The notes beneath the pieces are model-generated. The model was not told the origin of the DNA. It was given only the letters and a program-made list of their open reading frames with translations, and ran no database searches. Below, piece by piece: positions 51,264-61,124 of a stretch of 64,000 nucleotides of DNA (within the stretch, counting starts at the first letter, position 1; each line of letters begins with the position of its first letter). The position numbers were made by a program, and so were the translations under genes. Origin of the DNA: Microbacteriaceae bacterium PS02070 (GTDB taxonomy: Bacteria; Actinomycetota; Actinomycetes; Actinomycetales; Microbacteriaceae); NCBI GenBank assembly GCA_029959865.1, contig JASCPE010000001.1, positions 62,001-126,000 on the forward strand, given 5' to 3'.

Positions 51264-52051
51264 ATGCCCTGCGCACCGGTGGCCTGCGCGGCGCCCGCGT
51301 TCTCATCCCCCGCGGCGGCCGATGGGGCGAACGAGTCCGCGCCGACGTGGAGCGCCGCTCGGGCACCGGCGTGATCGCGCCGCTGATCGCCTCCGCGCCG
51401 CCCCGCGATCTGACCGCGCGTGACCGCGCCTTCGCGCGCCTCGCCGACGGGGACTACGCCTGGCTCTTTGTCACGAGCGCTGCGGCCGTGGAACAGCTCG
51501 TCGCCGCGGGGGTATCGATCCCCGCGACGACTCAGGTCGCTGCCGTCGGCCGTGCCACGGCGCACGCGATCGCCGCCACAGGTTCCGAGGTCTCGTTCGT
51601 GCCGGTCGGCGCGTCATCGGCGGCACGGATGGTGGCGCAGTGGTGTGCCGACCGCACCCCCACCACCACGGGCAGAGCCCTCATCGTGCGCTCAGACCTC
51701 GCCTCCGCCGTCATCAGCGACGAGCTGGAACTGCGCGGCTTCGACGTCGATGTGTGTATCGGCTACCGCACGATCGGCGTGGACCTCGAACCCGAGACCG
51801 CCCAGGGTCTGCGGGACGGCGCCTTCGACGTCGTGCTGCTCACCTCGTTGAGCGTCGGGCGGGAACTGCGCCGCCAGGTGCCCGACCTCTCCCCCACGAC
51901 CCTCGTCGCCTCGATCGGGCCCGGCACCACGCGCGATGCCGAGCGCCTCGGGTACCGCGTGGGGTACACCGCCGCGTCTCAGAGCATCGACGCTCTCGTC
52001 GCCGAGCTCGACACCCTCGATCCCCTCGCCCACGCCAAGGAGTCTGCATGA
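51260..52051 (+). CDS. hemD: uroporphyrinogen III synthase
   Basis: The product is 263 residues from GTG 51260 (GTGA overlap with hemC). HemD proteins are poorly conserved; the assignment relies on position between hemC and hemB and on the two-lobed pattern. That pattern includes RVLIPRGGRWGERV at the start, LFVTSAAAVEQLVAAG, VAAVGRATAHAIAATG, the ALIVRSDLASAVISDELELRGF linker and LLTSLSVGRELRRQVP. The enzyme closes hydroxymethylbilane with inversion of ring D. No active-site residue is strictly conserved in the family. Confidence 0.85.
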   Translation: MNALRTGGLRGARVLIPRGGRWGERVRADVERRSGTGVIAPLIASAPPRDLTARDRAFARLADGDYAWLFVTSAAAVEQLVAAGVSIPATTQVAAVGRATAHAIAATGSEVSFVPVGASSAARMVAQWCADRTPTTTGRALIVRSDLASAVISDELELRGFDVDVCIGYRTIGVDLEPETAQGLRDGAFDVVLLTSLSVGRELRRQVPDLSPTTLVASIGPGTTRDAERLGYRVGYTAASQSIDALVAELDTLDPLAHAKESA

Positions 52052-53043
52052 GCGTCTTCCCCACCCGGCGCCTTCGTCGCCTGCGTCAGTCCCCCGCGGT
52101 TCGGCGCATCGCCGCGCAACACCACCTCCACCCGCGTGAGCTGATCCTCCCCGTCTTCGTAAAGGAGGGCATCGCCCAACCGCAGCCGATCGCGAGCCTG
52201 CCGGGGGTTTCTCAGCACCCGATCGATGCGCTTCCCGCCGTGATCGAGCACGCCGCCGCCGCGGGCATCGGGGGAATCATGCTCTTCGGTGTTCCCTCCG
52301 TGCGCGACGCCGTAGGCTCCGGCGCAACGGATCCCGAGGGAATCCTGAACCGCGCGATTCGCGTGGCGGCAGACGCCGCCCACGGGCGCCTCACCATTCA
52401 AGCCGACCTCTGTTTGGACGAGTTCACTGACCACGGTCACTGCGGCGTGCTCGCCGCTGACGGCTCCGTGGACAACGATGCAACGCTCGACCTGTACGAG
52501 CAGATGGCGGTCGCACAAGCCGACGCCGGTGCCGAGATCCTCGGCCTCTCCGGAATGATGGACGGCCAGGTGGCGGCCTGCCGCGCTGCGCTCGATGCCG
52601 CGGGGCATCAGGACACGATCATCCTCGCCTACTCCGCGAAGTACGCCTCCGCGTTCTACGGGCCGTTCCGCGACGCGGTGGAATCGACCCTCGAGGGCGA
52701 CCGTCGCACCTATCAGCTGGACCCCGCGAACGGGCGCGAAGGCGTGCAGGAAGCCCTTGCCGACATCGACGAGGGCGCCGACATCGTCATGGTGAAGCCC
52801 GCCGGCCCCTACCTCGACGTGCTGCGCGAGGTCTCCGAGGTGAGCGATGTTCCGACCTGGGCGTATCAGGTCTCGGGGGAGTACGCGCTCATCGAGCACG
52901 CGGCCGCGGCAGGTCTCATCGACCGGGAACGCGCGATCGGCGAGAGCCTCATCGGCATCCGCCGCGCGGGCGCCGAAGCGATCCTCACCTACTGGGCACT
53001 CGAAGTGGCCGGATGGCTGCGCGACGGAAAGGACCTGACGTGA
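52048..53043 (+). CDS. hemB: delta-aminolevulinic acid dehydratase (porphobilinogen synthase)
   Basis: The product is 331 residues from ATG 52048 with AAGGAG 7 nt upstream. It condenses two aminolevulinate molecules. Schiff-base lysines are Lys198 ([18 protein letters not shown]) and Lys250 ([12 protein letters not shown]). The metal-binding loop is [15 protein letters not shown], with Cys122 and Cys132 and Asp in place of the third Cys, so this is not the full three-Cys zinc site. FVKEGI and [11 protein letters not shown] in the N-terminal arm are typical of the family. Confidence 0.95.
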   Translation: MSVFPTRRLRRLRQSPAVRRIAAQHHLHPRELILPVFVKEGIAQPQPIASLPGVSQHPIDALPAVIEHAAAAGIGGIMLFGVPSVRDAVGSGATDPEGILNRAIRVAADAAHGRLTIQADLCLDEFTDHGHCGVLAADGSVDNDATLDLYEQMAVAQADAGAEILGLSGMMDGQVAACRAALDAAGHQDTIILAYSAKYASAFYGPFRDAVESTLEGDRRTYQLDPANGREGVQEALADIDEGADIVMVKPAGPYLDVLREVSEVSDVPTWAYQVSGEYALIEHAAAAGLIDRERAIGESLIGIRRAGAEAILTYWALEVAGWLRDGKDLT

Positions 53044-54347
53044 CGACCAACGACGAGCTCTTCGCTCGCGCACAGGAGGTCATTCCCGGGGGCGTGGACT
53101 CCCCCGTGCGCGCCTTCGGATCGGTCGGAGGGACGCCGCGCTTCTACGTCGAGGCGTCCGGTCCGTACGTCACCGACGCCGAAGGCAACCGCTACATCGA
53201 CCTCGTCGCGAGTTGGGGCCCGGCGCTCGTCGGCCACTCCCACCCCGAGGTCGTCGAAGCCGTTGTCGCCGCCGCGCGGCGGGGTCTGTCGTTCGGGGCT
53301 CCCACCCCCGCCGAGACGGAACTCGTGGAGGAGATCATCTCGCGCGTGCCGATCGTGGATCGGCTGCGACTGGTCTCGACCGGCACCGAGGCCACGATGA
53401 CCGCCATTCGTCTCGCGCGCGGCGCGACCGGGCGGGACCTGCTCGTGAAGTTCTCCGGCCACTACCACGGCCACTCCGACGGTCTTCTCGCCGCGGCCGG
53501 TTCCGGGCTGGCAACCTTCGCCCTGCCGGGCTCGGCCGGTGTCCCCGAGCCAATCGCCGCGCAGACACTCGTGGTCCCCTACAACGACCGCGAGGCGCTG
53601 GAGGCCGTCTTCGCGGCCCATCCCGGAAGAATCGCCGCGGTCATCACGGAAGCCGCCGCCGCGAACATGGGAGTCGTCGCACCCGATCCCGGGTTCAGCG
53701 CCTTCCTGGGCGACCTCGCCCGCCGCGAGGGTGCGCTTGTCATCAGCGACGAAGTGCTCACCGGCTTCCGCGCCGGGCGGTCAGGATACTGGGGCGTTCT
53801 CCGCGATGCCGGCGAGGTCACCACGCCCGACCTCCTCACCTTCGGCAAAGTGATCGGCGGCGGCCTCCCCGTCGCCGCGGTCGGAGGGCGCGCTGACGTC
53901 ATGGACCTCCTCGCGCCGTCCGGCCCCGTCTACCAAGCGGGGACCCTGTCCGGGAACCCGGTCGCTGTCGCTGCCGGACTCGCCACTCTGCGTCTTGCGG
54001 ACGATGAGGCGTACGCGCGCCTGGACCGCGCCGCGTCGCGCCTCGCGGGGGAAGTCGGCTCCGCACTCACCGAAGCGGGGGTCCCACACGCGATCCAGCA
54101 CGCGGGAACGCTGCTCAGCGTCTTCTGGGGAGAAGCGGTCACCGGCGGCGTGCGCAACTATGAGACTGCCCAACGCCAGGATGTGAAGCGGTACGGCGCG
54201 TTCTTCCATTCGATGCTGGAGCAGGGCATCGCGCTGCCTCCCTCGGCATTCGAGGCCTGGTTCGTCACCGCCGCCCACGACGACGACGTGCTCGACCAGA
54301 TCGTCGAAGCACTGCCCGCCGCGTCCCGCGCCGCCGCGTCGGCCTAG
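53040..54347 (+). CDS. hemL: glutamate-1-semialdehyde 2,1-aminomutase
   Basis: The product is 435 residues from GTG 53040 (GTGA overlap with hemB). It converts glutamate-1-semialdehyde to 5-aminolevulinate with [38 protein letters not shown], the [19 protein letters not shown] loop, [10 protein letters not shown] and Lys270 in [12 protein letters not shown] are all GSAM signatures. It is the last gene of the heme operon; the first enzyme, HemA, is encoded divergently. The stop lies 16 bp from the convergent acyltransferase stop without a clear terminator. Confidence 0.95.
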   Translation: MTTNDELFARAQEVIPGGVDSPVRAFGSVGGTPRFYVEASGPYVTDAEGNRYIDLVASWGPALVGHSHPEVVEAVVAAARRGLSFGAPTPAETELVEEIISRVPIVDRLRLVSTGTEATMTAIRLARGATGRDLLVKFSGHYHGHSDGLLAAAGSGLATFALPGSAGVPEPIAAQTLVVPYNDREALEAVFAAHPGRIAAVITEAAAANMGVVAPDPGFSAFLGDLARREGALVISDEVLTGFRAGRSGYWGVLRDAGEVTTPDLLTFGKVIGGGLPVAAVGGRADVMDLLAPSGPVYQAGTLSGNPVAVAAGLATLRLADDEAYARLDRAASRLAGEVGSALTEAGVPHAIQHAGTLLSVFWGEAVTGGVRNYETAQRQDVKRYGAFFHSMLEQGIALPPSAFEAWFVTAAHDDDVLDQIVEALPAASRAAASA

Positions 54348-54363
54348 TCAGAACTCCTCCAGG

Positions 54364-56499
54364 TCACTCCGAGCTGGCGAGGAGTGCGTCGGCCGCCGGT
54401 TGCAGGTCGGGCACCAGCGAGCGGGCGAACGTCGTCGTCATGTGTCCACGATCGAAGTAGGCGATTACGCCGCCGATGACGGAATAGCAGGTCTCCCCCG
54501 CACAGAACCGGTCGGTCAGATCGAGCACGGCGACACTCGTGTCGCCCGCGGCAATGCGTCCGCGAGCAGCAACCGCGAGGGGGTCATCAGGGATGCGCTC
54601 TCGCGTGCCGTCGCACGCCGCCACATTGTCCAGGTTCTCCTCGACGCAGTCCGGGATGCTGCGGATCTCACCGGCACGCGGCACGTCGCGCAGTACGAGG
54701 ACGGGCACATCCGCCTCGGACCAGGTCTGCAGGACCTCTCCGTACGCCGCCGGCGCCGCCTCCCGCGTTTCAGCCATCGTCATGCCTTCGAACGGGGACG
54801 CCGTCCGGTTGGAGAAGACGACGAGGTCGTACTGCTCGTGCGCCACCTCATCGACCACGCGTTCATTCCATGTCAGGCAGTTGGCGGACTGAGCCGGGTT
54901 CGCGAGCTGCAGCGGCACCTCGACGGTGTAGCAATCGACGATGAGATACGTGGTGATGTTCCAGTTCTCCTCCGCGGCGATGTCCTGGAGGGCGGGGAGC
55001 CAGTGCCCTGCATTGGAGTTGCCGACGAGCGCGACCTTGCGTGCGTTCGGATCATCGCTGCCGTACGTGCACGTCTTCTGCTCGTCCAGATCATCGAGAA
55101 TCCAGCAGCCGTCCTCGTACGGGGCCGGCTGATCCGCCGACGCCGCGACCGGGGTGGTGAGCAGTTCCTCGCCGTGCGGGTCACACTCGTCGCTGTTCAC
55201 GAGAGCGCGCGATGCGACACAGTCGGGGGTCGGCGCGGCTACTTCTGCCGCCACCTCCTGCTCCGCGCGGTCCTTCTCAGCCTGCTCGGTCGCCGTGACG
55301 GCGCCGATCACAGCGAGTGACAGTGCGGCGATCACGAGCATGCCGGAGAGCCCAAACAGATACGTCCGTCGCAGCGGTTCGCCGAAGACCATGCGGCTCC
55401 GGAACCTGTCTTCCACCCAGAGCTTCGTCAGCCACGACAAACCGAAGACGCCGATGATCGCCACCACCCTGCCCCACAGCGGGAGCGAATGCCCCAGCGC
55501 GTAGGGAAGAAGGACCGCGGCGGGCCAGTGCCACAGGTAGATGCTGTACGAGAGATCGCCGGTGAGTTGAATCGGCCGCCAGGCAAGCACCGGCAGCGGC
55601 GACAGGCGACCGGGTGTGACGGTCGCGAGGATCACCACCGCGGTGCTGACGACGGGAAGCAGCGCGATCCACCCGGGGAACGGGAGGTCGCGGGAGTAGC
55701 TGAAGCCCGTGACGAAGATGCCGACGAGACCGAGGTAGGCCAAGATCGTACGCAATCCCGTGCGTTCGCCGAGGAACCGCTGGGCCCACGGGAAGATGCA
55801 CGCCGCCAATCCGCCGATCCCGAGTTCCCAGGCACGCGTCCACGATACGAAGTAGGCCTCTGCTTCGGACCGCCCCGTGATCAGGATCGAGGCGATGAAA
55901 GAGGCAAGGACGATGGCGGAGATGGCCACCGTCACCGCGGCCCGCTGCTCCCGCCCTCGGCGGATCGCCCACGCGACGGCGATGAGGACCACGATCGGCC
56001 AGACGAGGTAGAACTGCTCCTCAATCGCGAGCGACCAGAAGTGCTGCGCAGCGCTCGGCTCGTTGTATTCGGCGAGGTAGTCGACCGTCTCGGCGGCGAG
56101 GAACCAGTTCTCCACGTAGAAGACGGAGGCGATCGTCTGTTCAGCGGCGTCGCGCCACACGGTGATGGGTGCGAACGCGAGGGTGCCGGCCAGACTCACC
56201 AGGAGCACGACGAAGGACGCCGGCAGCAATCGCCGCACACGGCCGCCCCAGAACTCGGCGAGGTCTCGGCCGGAGCGCGGCGGCTTACTGAGGAGGTGGC
56301 TCGTGATGAGGAAGCCCGAGATCACGAAGAAGACGTCGACGCCGACGAATCCGCCGGCGAACTCGACCGGGAAGAAGTGGTAGGCGACCACGAAGGCCAC
56401 CGCGATCGCCCGCAGCGCCTGGATGTCGGCGCGGACCTCGCCCGATTTCTGTCGCGACGCCGCGGCTTTCGGGGGCCGGGCGCCGAGAGTCGCACTCAC
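54364..56499 (-). CDS. OafA/YrhL-type acyltransferase with C-terminal SGNH domain
   Basis: The product is 711 residues from GTG 56499. Residues 20-400 are an acyltransferase-3 membrane domain with about ten helices. It begins DIQALRAIAVAFVVAYHFFPVEFAGGFVGVDVFFVISGFLIT and has the RxxR-like VRRLLPASFVVLL and EQFYLVWP. A linker of about 60 residues leads to an SGNH-hydrolase domain. Its block I reads VGNSNAGHW, where most homologues have GDSHA; Ser495 is kept but Asp and His are Asn. The C-terminal Asp683-x-x-His686 pair is present. Such proteins O-acetylate cell-wall or surface polysaccharides. The SGNH change may alter activity. Confidence 0.85.
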   Translation of the reverse strand: MSATLGARPPKAAASRQKSGEVRADIQALRAIAVAFVVAYHFFPVEFAGGFVGVDVFFVISGFLITSHLLSKPPRSGRDLAEFWGGRVRRLLPASFVVLLVSLAGTLAFAPITVWRDAAEQTIASVFYVENWFLAAETVDYLAEYNEPSAAQHFWSLAIEEQFYLVWPIVVLIAVAWAIRRGREQRAAVTVAISAIVLASFIASILITGRSEAEAYFVSWTRAWELGIGGLAACIFPWAQRFLGERTGLRTILAYLGLVGIFVTGFSYSRDLPFPGWIALLPVVSTAVVILATVTPGRLSPLPVLAWRPIQLTGDLSYSIYLWHWPAAVLLPYALGHSLPLWGRVVAIIGVFGLSWLTKLWVEDRFRSRMVFGEPLRRTYLFGLSGMLVIAALSLAVIGAVTATEQAEKDRAEQEVAAEVAAPTPDCVASRALVNSDECDPHGEELLTTPVAASADQPAPYEDGCWILDDLDEQKTCTYGSDDPNARKVALVGNSNAGHWLPALQDIAAEENWNITTYLIVDCYTVEVPLQLANPAQSANCLTWNERVVDEVAHEQYDLVVFSNRTASPFEGMTMAETREAAPAAYGEVLQTWSEADVPVLVLRDVPRAGEIRSIPDCVEENLDNVAACDGTRERIPDDPLAVAARGRIAAGDTSVAVLDLTDRFCAGETCYSVIGGVIAYFDRGHMTTTFARSLVPDLQPAADALLASSE

Positions 56500-56553
56500 C
56501 GATCAGCCTCAACTTTCGACCCCCGGAGATTCGGCACGCGGGTCCTCGCCAGC

Positions 56554-57237
56554 CTAATCGGTTGGTCGGGGTGACCCTGTCGCGTCACGCAGGAACTCGG
56601 TGACGGTCGCGTCGAAGTCAGGATGGTCCTGCGGACGGTGCTTCGCGCCGTCGAGGCGTCGTGTGCGCGCGCCGTGATCGGCCAAGACCGCCGCAATGGC
56701 CTCGTACTCATCGTTCCACCCTCCGGTGAGGACGAGGACGGGTATCTGCGTTACCGCAGACGCCTCGACGCTGTGCCCCCAGGGCATCTCGATCCCCGCG
56801 AACCAGGCCGCAGTGTTGCGCTCTGCGGGCCACTCACCCTCGGATGCCGGACCACCGAACATCAGGGGGCGCACGAGGGCCCAGAAACCGAAGAGATCGC
56901 CCCCGGCAGCGCGTCCACGCGCGCCGGTCATCGTGCTGATGTGAGCCTCAATGGCCGGGTGCCCCCGGGCGATGTCGTACAGAGCCGGCTCCAGGAGAAT
57001 GAGCGCGCGGGGTGAGATCAGGCCACCGACCAGCGCGAGCGCGGTGGGCACGGCACCCGCTGAGTGAGCGAACACCACGGCACCCGGTGGGGTCAGTTCG
57101 GCGAGCGCACGCACGCGAGCCGGGATCTTGTCGTCGTCGGCAAAGTCTGCGAAGAGCGCGCCGGAGTGGCGCACTCCGGGCCACGCATCCCGACCGGCGC
57201 CACCGGCGCCGTGGACGTAGACGCGTGGATCAGCCAT
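56554..57237 (-). CDS. small alpha/beta hydrolase
   Basis: The product is 227 residues from ATG 57237. The hydrolase pattern is visible: VYVHGAGGAGRDAWPG (oxyanion-hole loop), the nucleophile elbow AHSAGAVPTAL with Ser, the acid region VLVLTGGWNDEYEAI, and a late His in KHRPQDHPDF. The elbow reads AHSAG, matching GxSxG except at the first Gly. The substrate is unknown. The start overlaps the stop of the SRPBCC gene upstream on the same strand by 8 bp, so the pair is cotranscribed. Confidence 0.72.
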   Translation of the reverse strand: MADPRVYVHGAGGAGRDAWPGVRHSGALFADFADDDKIPARVRALAELTPPGAVVFAHSAGAVPTALALVGGLISPRALILLEPALYDIARGHPAIEAHISTMTGARGRAAGGDLFGFWALVRPLMFGGPASEGEWPAERNTAAWFAGIEMPWGHSVEASAVTQIPVLVLTGGWNDEYEAIAAVLADHGARTRRLDGAKHRPQDHPDFDATVTEFLRDATGSPRPTD

Positions 57238-57667
57238 CGCGCTCGACGGCGTGGGCGAGAGCACGGAGGTGACCGCCGTCCTGCTCCTCGACCATCGTCG
57301 CCACCACGGGGACCATCACTTTCCGAAACCCGTTCGCGTCCACCGTGCAGGTCCACGCCACTCGAGTACCGTCACCCTCCGGCGTGAGCACGTAGTCGTA
57401 GGTGAGGATGAAGCCCTCCGCCTCGGTCTGGAACGAGATGCGGCTGTTCGGCTCGCACCGCGTGACCGTCAGATTCCCGGTGACCTCGTTGCCCGCGATC
57501 GTGCGCGTCTCACGGAAGACGGTGCCCGCTCCGATCGGGCCGGGCGACACCTTTTCGCAGGAACGACGGTCCCCGTCAGCGGCCGGATGATTCGGCCGGT
57601 CCGCGAGCGCCGGGAACACCCGATCCGGGGGTGCGGCGAAGATCTCGCTCGTTGTGAACTCGGCCAT
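57230..57667 (-). CDS. SRPBCC-family (START-like) protein
   Basis: The product is 145 residues from ATG 57667. It is a single helix-grip domain: FTTSEIFAAPPDRVFPALAD at the N-terminus, a beta-sheet with GTVFRETRTIAGNEVTGNLTVTRCEPNSRISFQTE, VLTPEGDGTRVAWTCTVDANGF, and a C-terminal helix VVATMVEEQDGGHLRALAHAVE that lines the ligand cavity. Such proteins bind hydrophobic ligands or act as cyclases/aromatases. An in-frame GTG at 57706 is an alternative start. Confidence 0.75.
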   Translation of the reverse strand: MAEFTTSEIFAAPPDRVFPALADRPNHPAADGDRRSCEKVSPGPIGAGTVFRETRTIAGNEVTGNLTVTRCEPNSRISFQTEAEGFILTYDYVLTPEGDGTRVAWTCTVDANGFRKVMVPVVATMVEEQDGGHLRALAHAVERDG

Positions 57668-57723
57668 GTGCGTGTCTCCGCTCAGGACCGCGTGGGCGAC
57701 GGTCACATCCGCTCAGGCTAACC

Positions 57724-57757
57724 GCACCGACCCCGCCGGGAAAGGCGGGGTCGGTGC
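57724..57757 (-). terminator. terminator of the alcohol dehydrogenase gene
   Basis: A perfect 14-bp stem (57724-57737 with 57744-57757) and a GGGAAA loop lie 9 bp beyond the dehydrogenase stop (57767). Confidence 0.85.
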
Positions 57758-57766
57758 CAGATCACG

Positions 57767-58834
57767 TCAGGCCTTCGGATCCACGAGGATCTTCACTGCC
57801 GTCTCGTTGCGGTTGATAAGCGTGTCAAAGCCCTTGCCGATGAGGTCATCGAGCGCGATCTTGTCCGTGATGAACGGCGCGAGGTCCACCTTCCCGCTCT
57901 GCACGAGCGCGATCGTGTCCGGGTGCGAGTTGACGTATCCGATCGTGCCGCGCAGGTCGACTTCCTTGAGCACGAGCTTCTGCATGTCCAGCGATCCGGG
58001 CTTCCCCCAGATCGACACGACGACGATCACCCCGGTCGGCTTGATGGCATCGAAGAGGGTGTCCAGCGCGGGCTGCACCGAGGTGCACTCGAATCCGATG
58101 TCGGGGCCGACGCCATCGGTCAGCTCCTTGACCTTGGCAACGACGTCCGTCTCGCGCGGGTCGAAGACGTGGTCCGCGACGCCCGTCTCGAGCGCCTTGT
58201 CACGACGCAGCTCGCTCGGCTCGGAGATGGCGACAGTGATCCCCTCCGCCTTGAGGACTGCGGCGGTGAGGAGGCCGATGGGACCGGCGCCCGTGATAAG
58301 CGCAAAGTCGCCCGCCTTGCCACCGGAGCGCTTGTACGCGTGATACCCGACGGAGAGGGGCTCGATGAGGGCGGCCTGGTCCAGCGGAATGTCGCTTCCA
58401 ATCGGGTGCACCCAGCGGCGCTCCACGACGATCTTCTCCGCCAGCCCTCCGCCGCGACCGGCGAGTCCGATGAAGTTCATGTCGGGTGAGAGGTGGTACG
58501 CGGGGTTGTTCTCCGACGTGTCGACATCGTCGCGAATGATGTACGGCTCGACGACGACATGATCGCCGACCGAGAGGTCGGAGACGCCCTCGCCGACGGC
58601 GTAGACGACACCGGACATCTCGTGCCCCAGCGTGACAGGCGCATCCTCGCCCGAGATGGGATGCGGATGTCCGTGCGCCGGGACGAAGATCGGTCCGTCC
58701 AGGTACTCGTGCAGGTCGGTGCCGCAGATTCCACAGAACGCGACGTCGATCCCCACCGTCCCGGGCTCCACCTCGGGTTCGGCGATGTCCTCGATGCGGA
58801 TGTCACCACGGTCGTAATAGCGTGCGGCCTTCAT
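57767..58834 (-). CDS. zinc-dependent alcohol dehydrogenase, 2,3-butanediol dehydrogenase-like
   Basis: The product is 355 residues from ATG 58834. It is a medium-chain dehydrogenase with the catalytic zinc ligand Cys in FCGICGTDLHEY, GPIFVPAHGHPHP typical of the butanediol group, and TLGHEMSGVV. The NAD site is LITGAGPIGLLTAAVLKAEG with Glu-rich SEPSELRRDKA after it. The structural-zinc Cys cluster of classic ADHs is absent, as usual in the butanediol dehydrogenase subgroup. AGGAG precedes ATG 58834; a TTG at 58840 is possible. It lies 153 bp downstream of the sugar-transporter operon on the same strand and may be read through. Confidence 0.87.
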   Translation of the reverse strand: MKAARYYDRGDIRIEDIAEPEVEPGTVGIDVAFCGICGTDLHEYLDGPIFVPAHGHPHPISGEDAPVTLGHEMSGVVYAVGEGVSDLSVGDHVVVEPYIIRDDVDTSENNPAYHLSPDMNFIGLAGRGGGLAEKIVVERRWVHPIGSDIPLDQAALIEPLSVGYHAYKRSGGKAGDFALITGAGPIGLLTAAVLKAEGITVAISEPSELRRDKALETGVADHVFDPRETDVVAKVKELTDGVGPDIGFECTSVQPALDTLFDAIKPTGVIVVVSIWGKPGSLDMQKLVLKEVDLRGTIGYVNSHPDTIALVQSGKVDLAPFITDKIALDDLIGKGFDTLINRNETAVKILVDPKA

Positions 58835-58863
58835 TGCCAACTCCTCAGTTCATCAGGGGGTGA

Positions 58864-58920
58864 GGGCACGTGGACCAGGTGGGGACGTACCACGTGGGGG
58901 TCTCTCCCGGCGCCGTGCCC
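58864..58920. other. inverted repeats in the dehydrogenase/transporter gap
   Basis: The 152-bp gap 58835-58986 holds GGGCAC (58864-58869) pairing with GTGCCC (58915-58920), and CACGTGG (58867-58873) pairing with CCACGTG (58890-58896). The two pairings overlap, so they may form alternative hairpins or a weak terminator after the permease gene. Confidence 0.35.
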
Positions 58921-58986
58921 TTCTTCTTCCACCCTACGCGCGCAGTCGCAACGATGCTCCTGCCGAAAGGAATGGCCGACCGTGCC

Positions 58987-60051
58987 CTACTCCTTTCGCG
59001 GCCGGATGAGCACGCGCTGGAGGAGGACGAAAGCCAGCAGCACGGCTCCGGTGATGATCGTCAGATACTGAGGATCGATCGTGCCGTCCTTCGTGATGAT
59101 CAGACGCAGCACCTGAAGCACGAGCACGCCGATGACCGAGCCGAGGACGTACCCGGCGCCTCCGGTGAGCAGCGTGCCCCCGATCACGACGGCCGCGATC
59201 GCGTCCAGTTCCCATCCCAGGCCCGTGACGTTGCGCGCCGACCCCTGAACGCTGGCGGTGTAGACGACCGCTGCCAGGCCCGAGCACGCTCCCGAGATGA
59301 TGTAGATCCACACCCGCGACCGCGCCACCGGAAGACCCATGAGCTGAGGTGAGGTCTCCGAACCGCCGATGCCGTAGACGGTGCGACCCATCCGCGTGCG
59401 GTGCATGAAGAAGACCGCGGCGATGATGACGACCCCGGCGATGAGCAGTCCCGGCGTGATCGACAGGTCGTTGACCTTCGGGCCGTCGTAGATCTTCCAC
59501 CGCGTGGAGAGCCATTCGAACGGCGACCCCTCGGGGGCGTGGACGACGTCGGTCGTGAGCATCGAGGCAAGACCGCGCGCGAGGAACATCATGGCGAGCG
59601 TCGCGATGAAGGGCTGCACGTTGAAGTACTGCACCATGACACCCGCGACAAGGCCGAAGAGTGCGCCGAACCCGATCATGGCCACGATGCTGAGCCACCC
59701 GTTCACGCCGAGGTTCATGATCATCACTCCGGCGACGGAGCTGAAGGCGACAACGGCACCGACGGAGAGGTCGATCCCGCCGGAGATGATGACGATCGTC
59801 ATGCCGGTGGCCAGGATCAGCATGGGGGCAGCACCCACCAGCAGGTCCGACATCGTGCCCGCGTGGAACACCCTGCCGTATGCGATCTCGGCATAGATGA
59901 GCATGCCGAACAGCAGCGCCAGAGCGATGAGCGAGGGCAGGAATGCCTGGCCGCGCAGGCGCAGGCGCGCGAATGCGCTCGTGTCGGTGGGAGCAGACGT
60001 CAGATCCAGAACGGCGGGAACCTCGCCCGCGCGTGTGCGTGAATCGGTCAT
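58987..60051 (-). CDS. sugar ABC transporter permease (RbsC/YjfF type)
   Basis: The product is 354 residues, mostly membrane helices (about eight). Family blocks GMTIVIISGGIDLSVGAVVAFSSVAGVMI and AVVIGGTLLTGGAGYVLGSVIGVLVL are those of RbsC-like permeases. The start overlaps the other permease by 4 bp. Two different permeases with one dual ATPase give an arrangement like YtfT-YjfF of the galactofuranose importer. Confidence 0.92.
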   Translation of the reverse strand: MTDSRTRAGEVPAVLDLTSAPTDTSAFARLRLRGQAFLPSLIALALLFGMLIYAEIAYGRVFHAGTMSDLLVGAAPMLILATGMTIVIISGGIDLSVGAVVAFSSVAGVMIMNLGVNGWLSIVAMIGFGALFGLVAGVMVQYFNVQPFIATLAMMFLARGLASMLTTDVVHAPEGSPFEWLSTRWKIYDGPKVNDLSITPGLLIAGVVIIAAVFFMHRTRMGRTVYGIGGSETSPQLMGLPVARSRVWIYIISGACSGLAAVVYTASVQGSARNVTGLGWELDAIAAVVIGGTLLTGGAGYVLGSVIGVLVLQVLRLIITKDGTIDPQYLTIITGAVLLAFVLLQRVLIRPRKE

Positions 60052-61124
60052 GCGACGGCCTCCTTCGCATCATTCGCCGCGTTTGCGACGGCGGGCGGCG
60101 GGGACGCCGGCGGGGTCTTCGGCCGGCGGAAGACCAGGTTGCGCACGCGCTCGGACTGGAGAAGAACGAGCGCGATGATGACGATCGCCTTGAACGCGGG
60201 CGTGGCTGCGGACGGCACGCCCAGGAAGACGACGGTCTTGTTGAGAGTCGCGATCAGCAGCGCACCCATCGTCGACCCGAGAATCGAGAACTTCCCGCCC
60301 GCGAGCGACGTCCCGCCGATGACGACGGCGAGGATCGCGTCCATCTCCATGGAGTTTCCGGTGCTGGACGGGTTGACCGTCATGACCTCGGACACGTTGA
60401 AGATTCCACCGATCGAGGCGAGCACCGCCGCGAGCGCGTAGACGGCGATGAGGATCGGGCGGGGCCGGATGCCGGCCAGGCGACTGGCCTGGGGGTTGAT
60501 GCCGATCGCCTCGATCATCAGACCGAGCGCCGTGCGGCGCATCAGGATCGTGACGAGGATCACAAGGACGATCGCGATGACGAAGCTGGTCGGAATGCCG
60601 AACAACTGCCCGTTGGCGAGCTGACGGAACGGCTCGTTGCGGGCGTTGGTGTTCTGGCCGCCCGTGATCACGCGGGCGATACCGCGCGCGGCCATCATCA
60701 TCACCAGGGTCGTGATGAACGGCTGCAGGCCGACGACGGACACCAGGACACCGCTGATCGTTCCGAGGATGACGGCCAGGAGCACCGAGAGCCCGATGGC
60801 CTGCAGCATCGCGGCGACCGAGGTGGGCTCCTGCAGGTCGCTGAGGGTCTGCATCGAGACCGCGCCGCCGATCGCCATCATCGAGCCGACGGAGAGGTCG
60901 ATGCCCTTCGTGGCGATGACGAAGGTCATCCCGAGCGCGATCATGATGATCGGCGCCGAGATGCGGAGGATGTCGAGCAGGTTCCCCGTCACCATGCCCG
61001 TCGTCGGGTTGACTCCGAGAGCGAGGTAGTTGGGGTCCTTGATCGTGTTGATCGCAAGCAGGACGACGATTCCGATGATCGCCCAGAACCACGAGGTGCG
61101 CAGCAGCCCTTTCACCTGGCTCAT
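60048..61124 (-). CDS. sugar ABC transporter permease (YtfT type)
   Basis: The product is 358 residues with about nine hydrophobic segments. The signature GMTFVIATKGIDLSVGSMMAIGGAV and LAVVIGGTSLAGGKFSILGSTMGALLI are present. The C-terminus is Pro/Ala-rich. Its start overlaps the ATPase gene by 4 bp. Together with the permease at 58987 it forms a likely heterodimeric channel. Confidence 0.91.
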   Translation of the reverse strand: MSQVKGLLRTSWFWAIIGIVVLLAINTIKDPNYLALGVNPTTGMVTGNLLDILRISAPIIMIALGMTFVIATKGIDLSVGSMMAIGGAVSMQTLSDLQEPTSVAAMLQAIGLSVLLAVILGTISGVLVSVVGLQPFITTLVMMMAARGIARVITGGQNTNARNEPFRQLANGQLFGIPTSFVIAIVLVILVTILMRRTALGLMIEAIGINPQASRLAGIRPRPILIAVYALAAVLASIGGIFNVSEVMTVNPSSTGNSMEMDAILAVVIGGTSLAGGKFSILGSTMGALLIATLNKTVVFLGVPSAATPAFKAIVIIALVLLQSERVRNLVFRRPKTPPASPPPAVANAANDAKEAVA

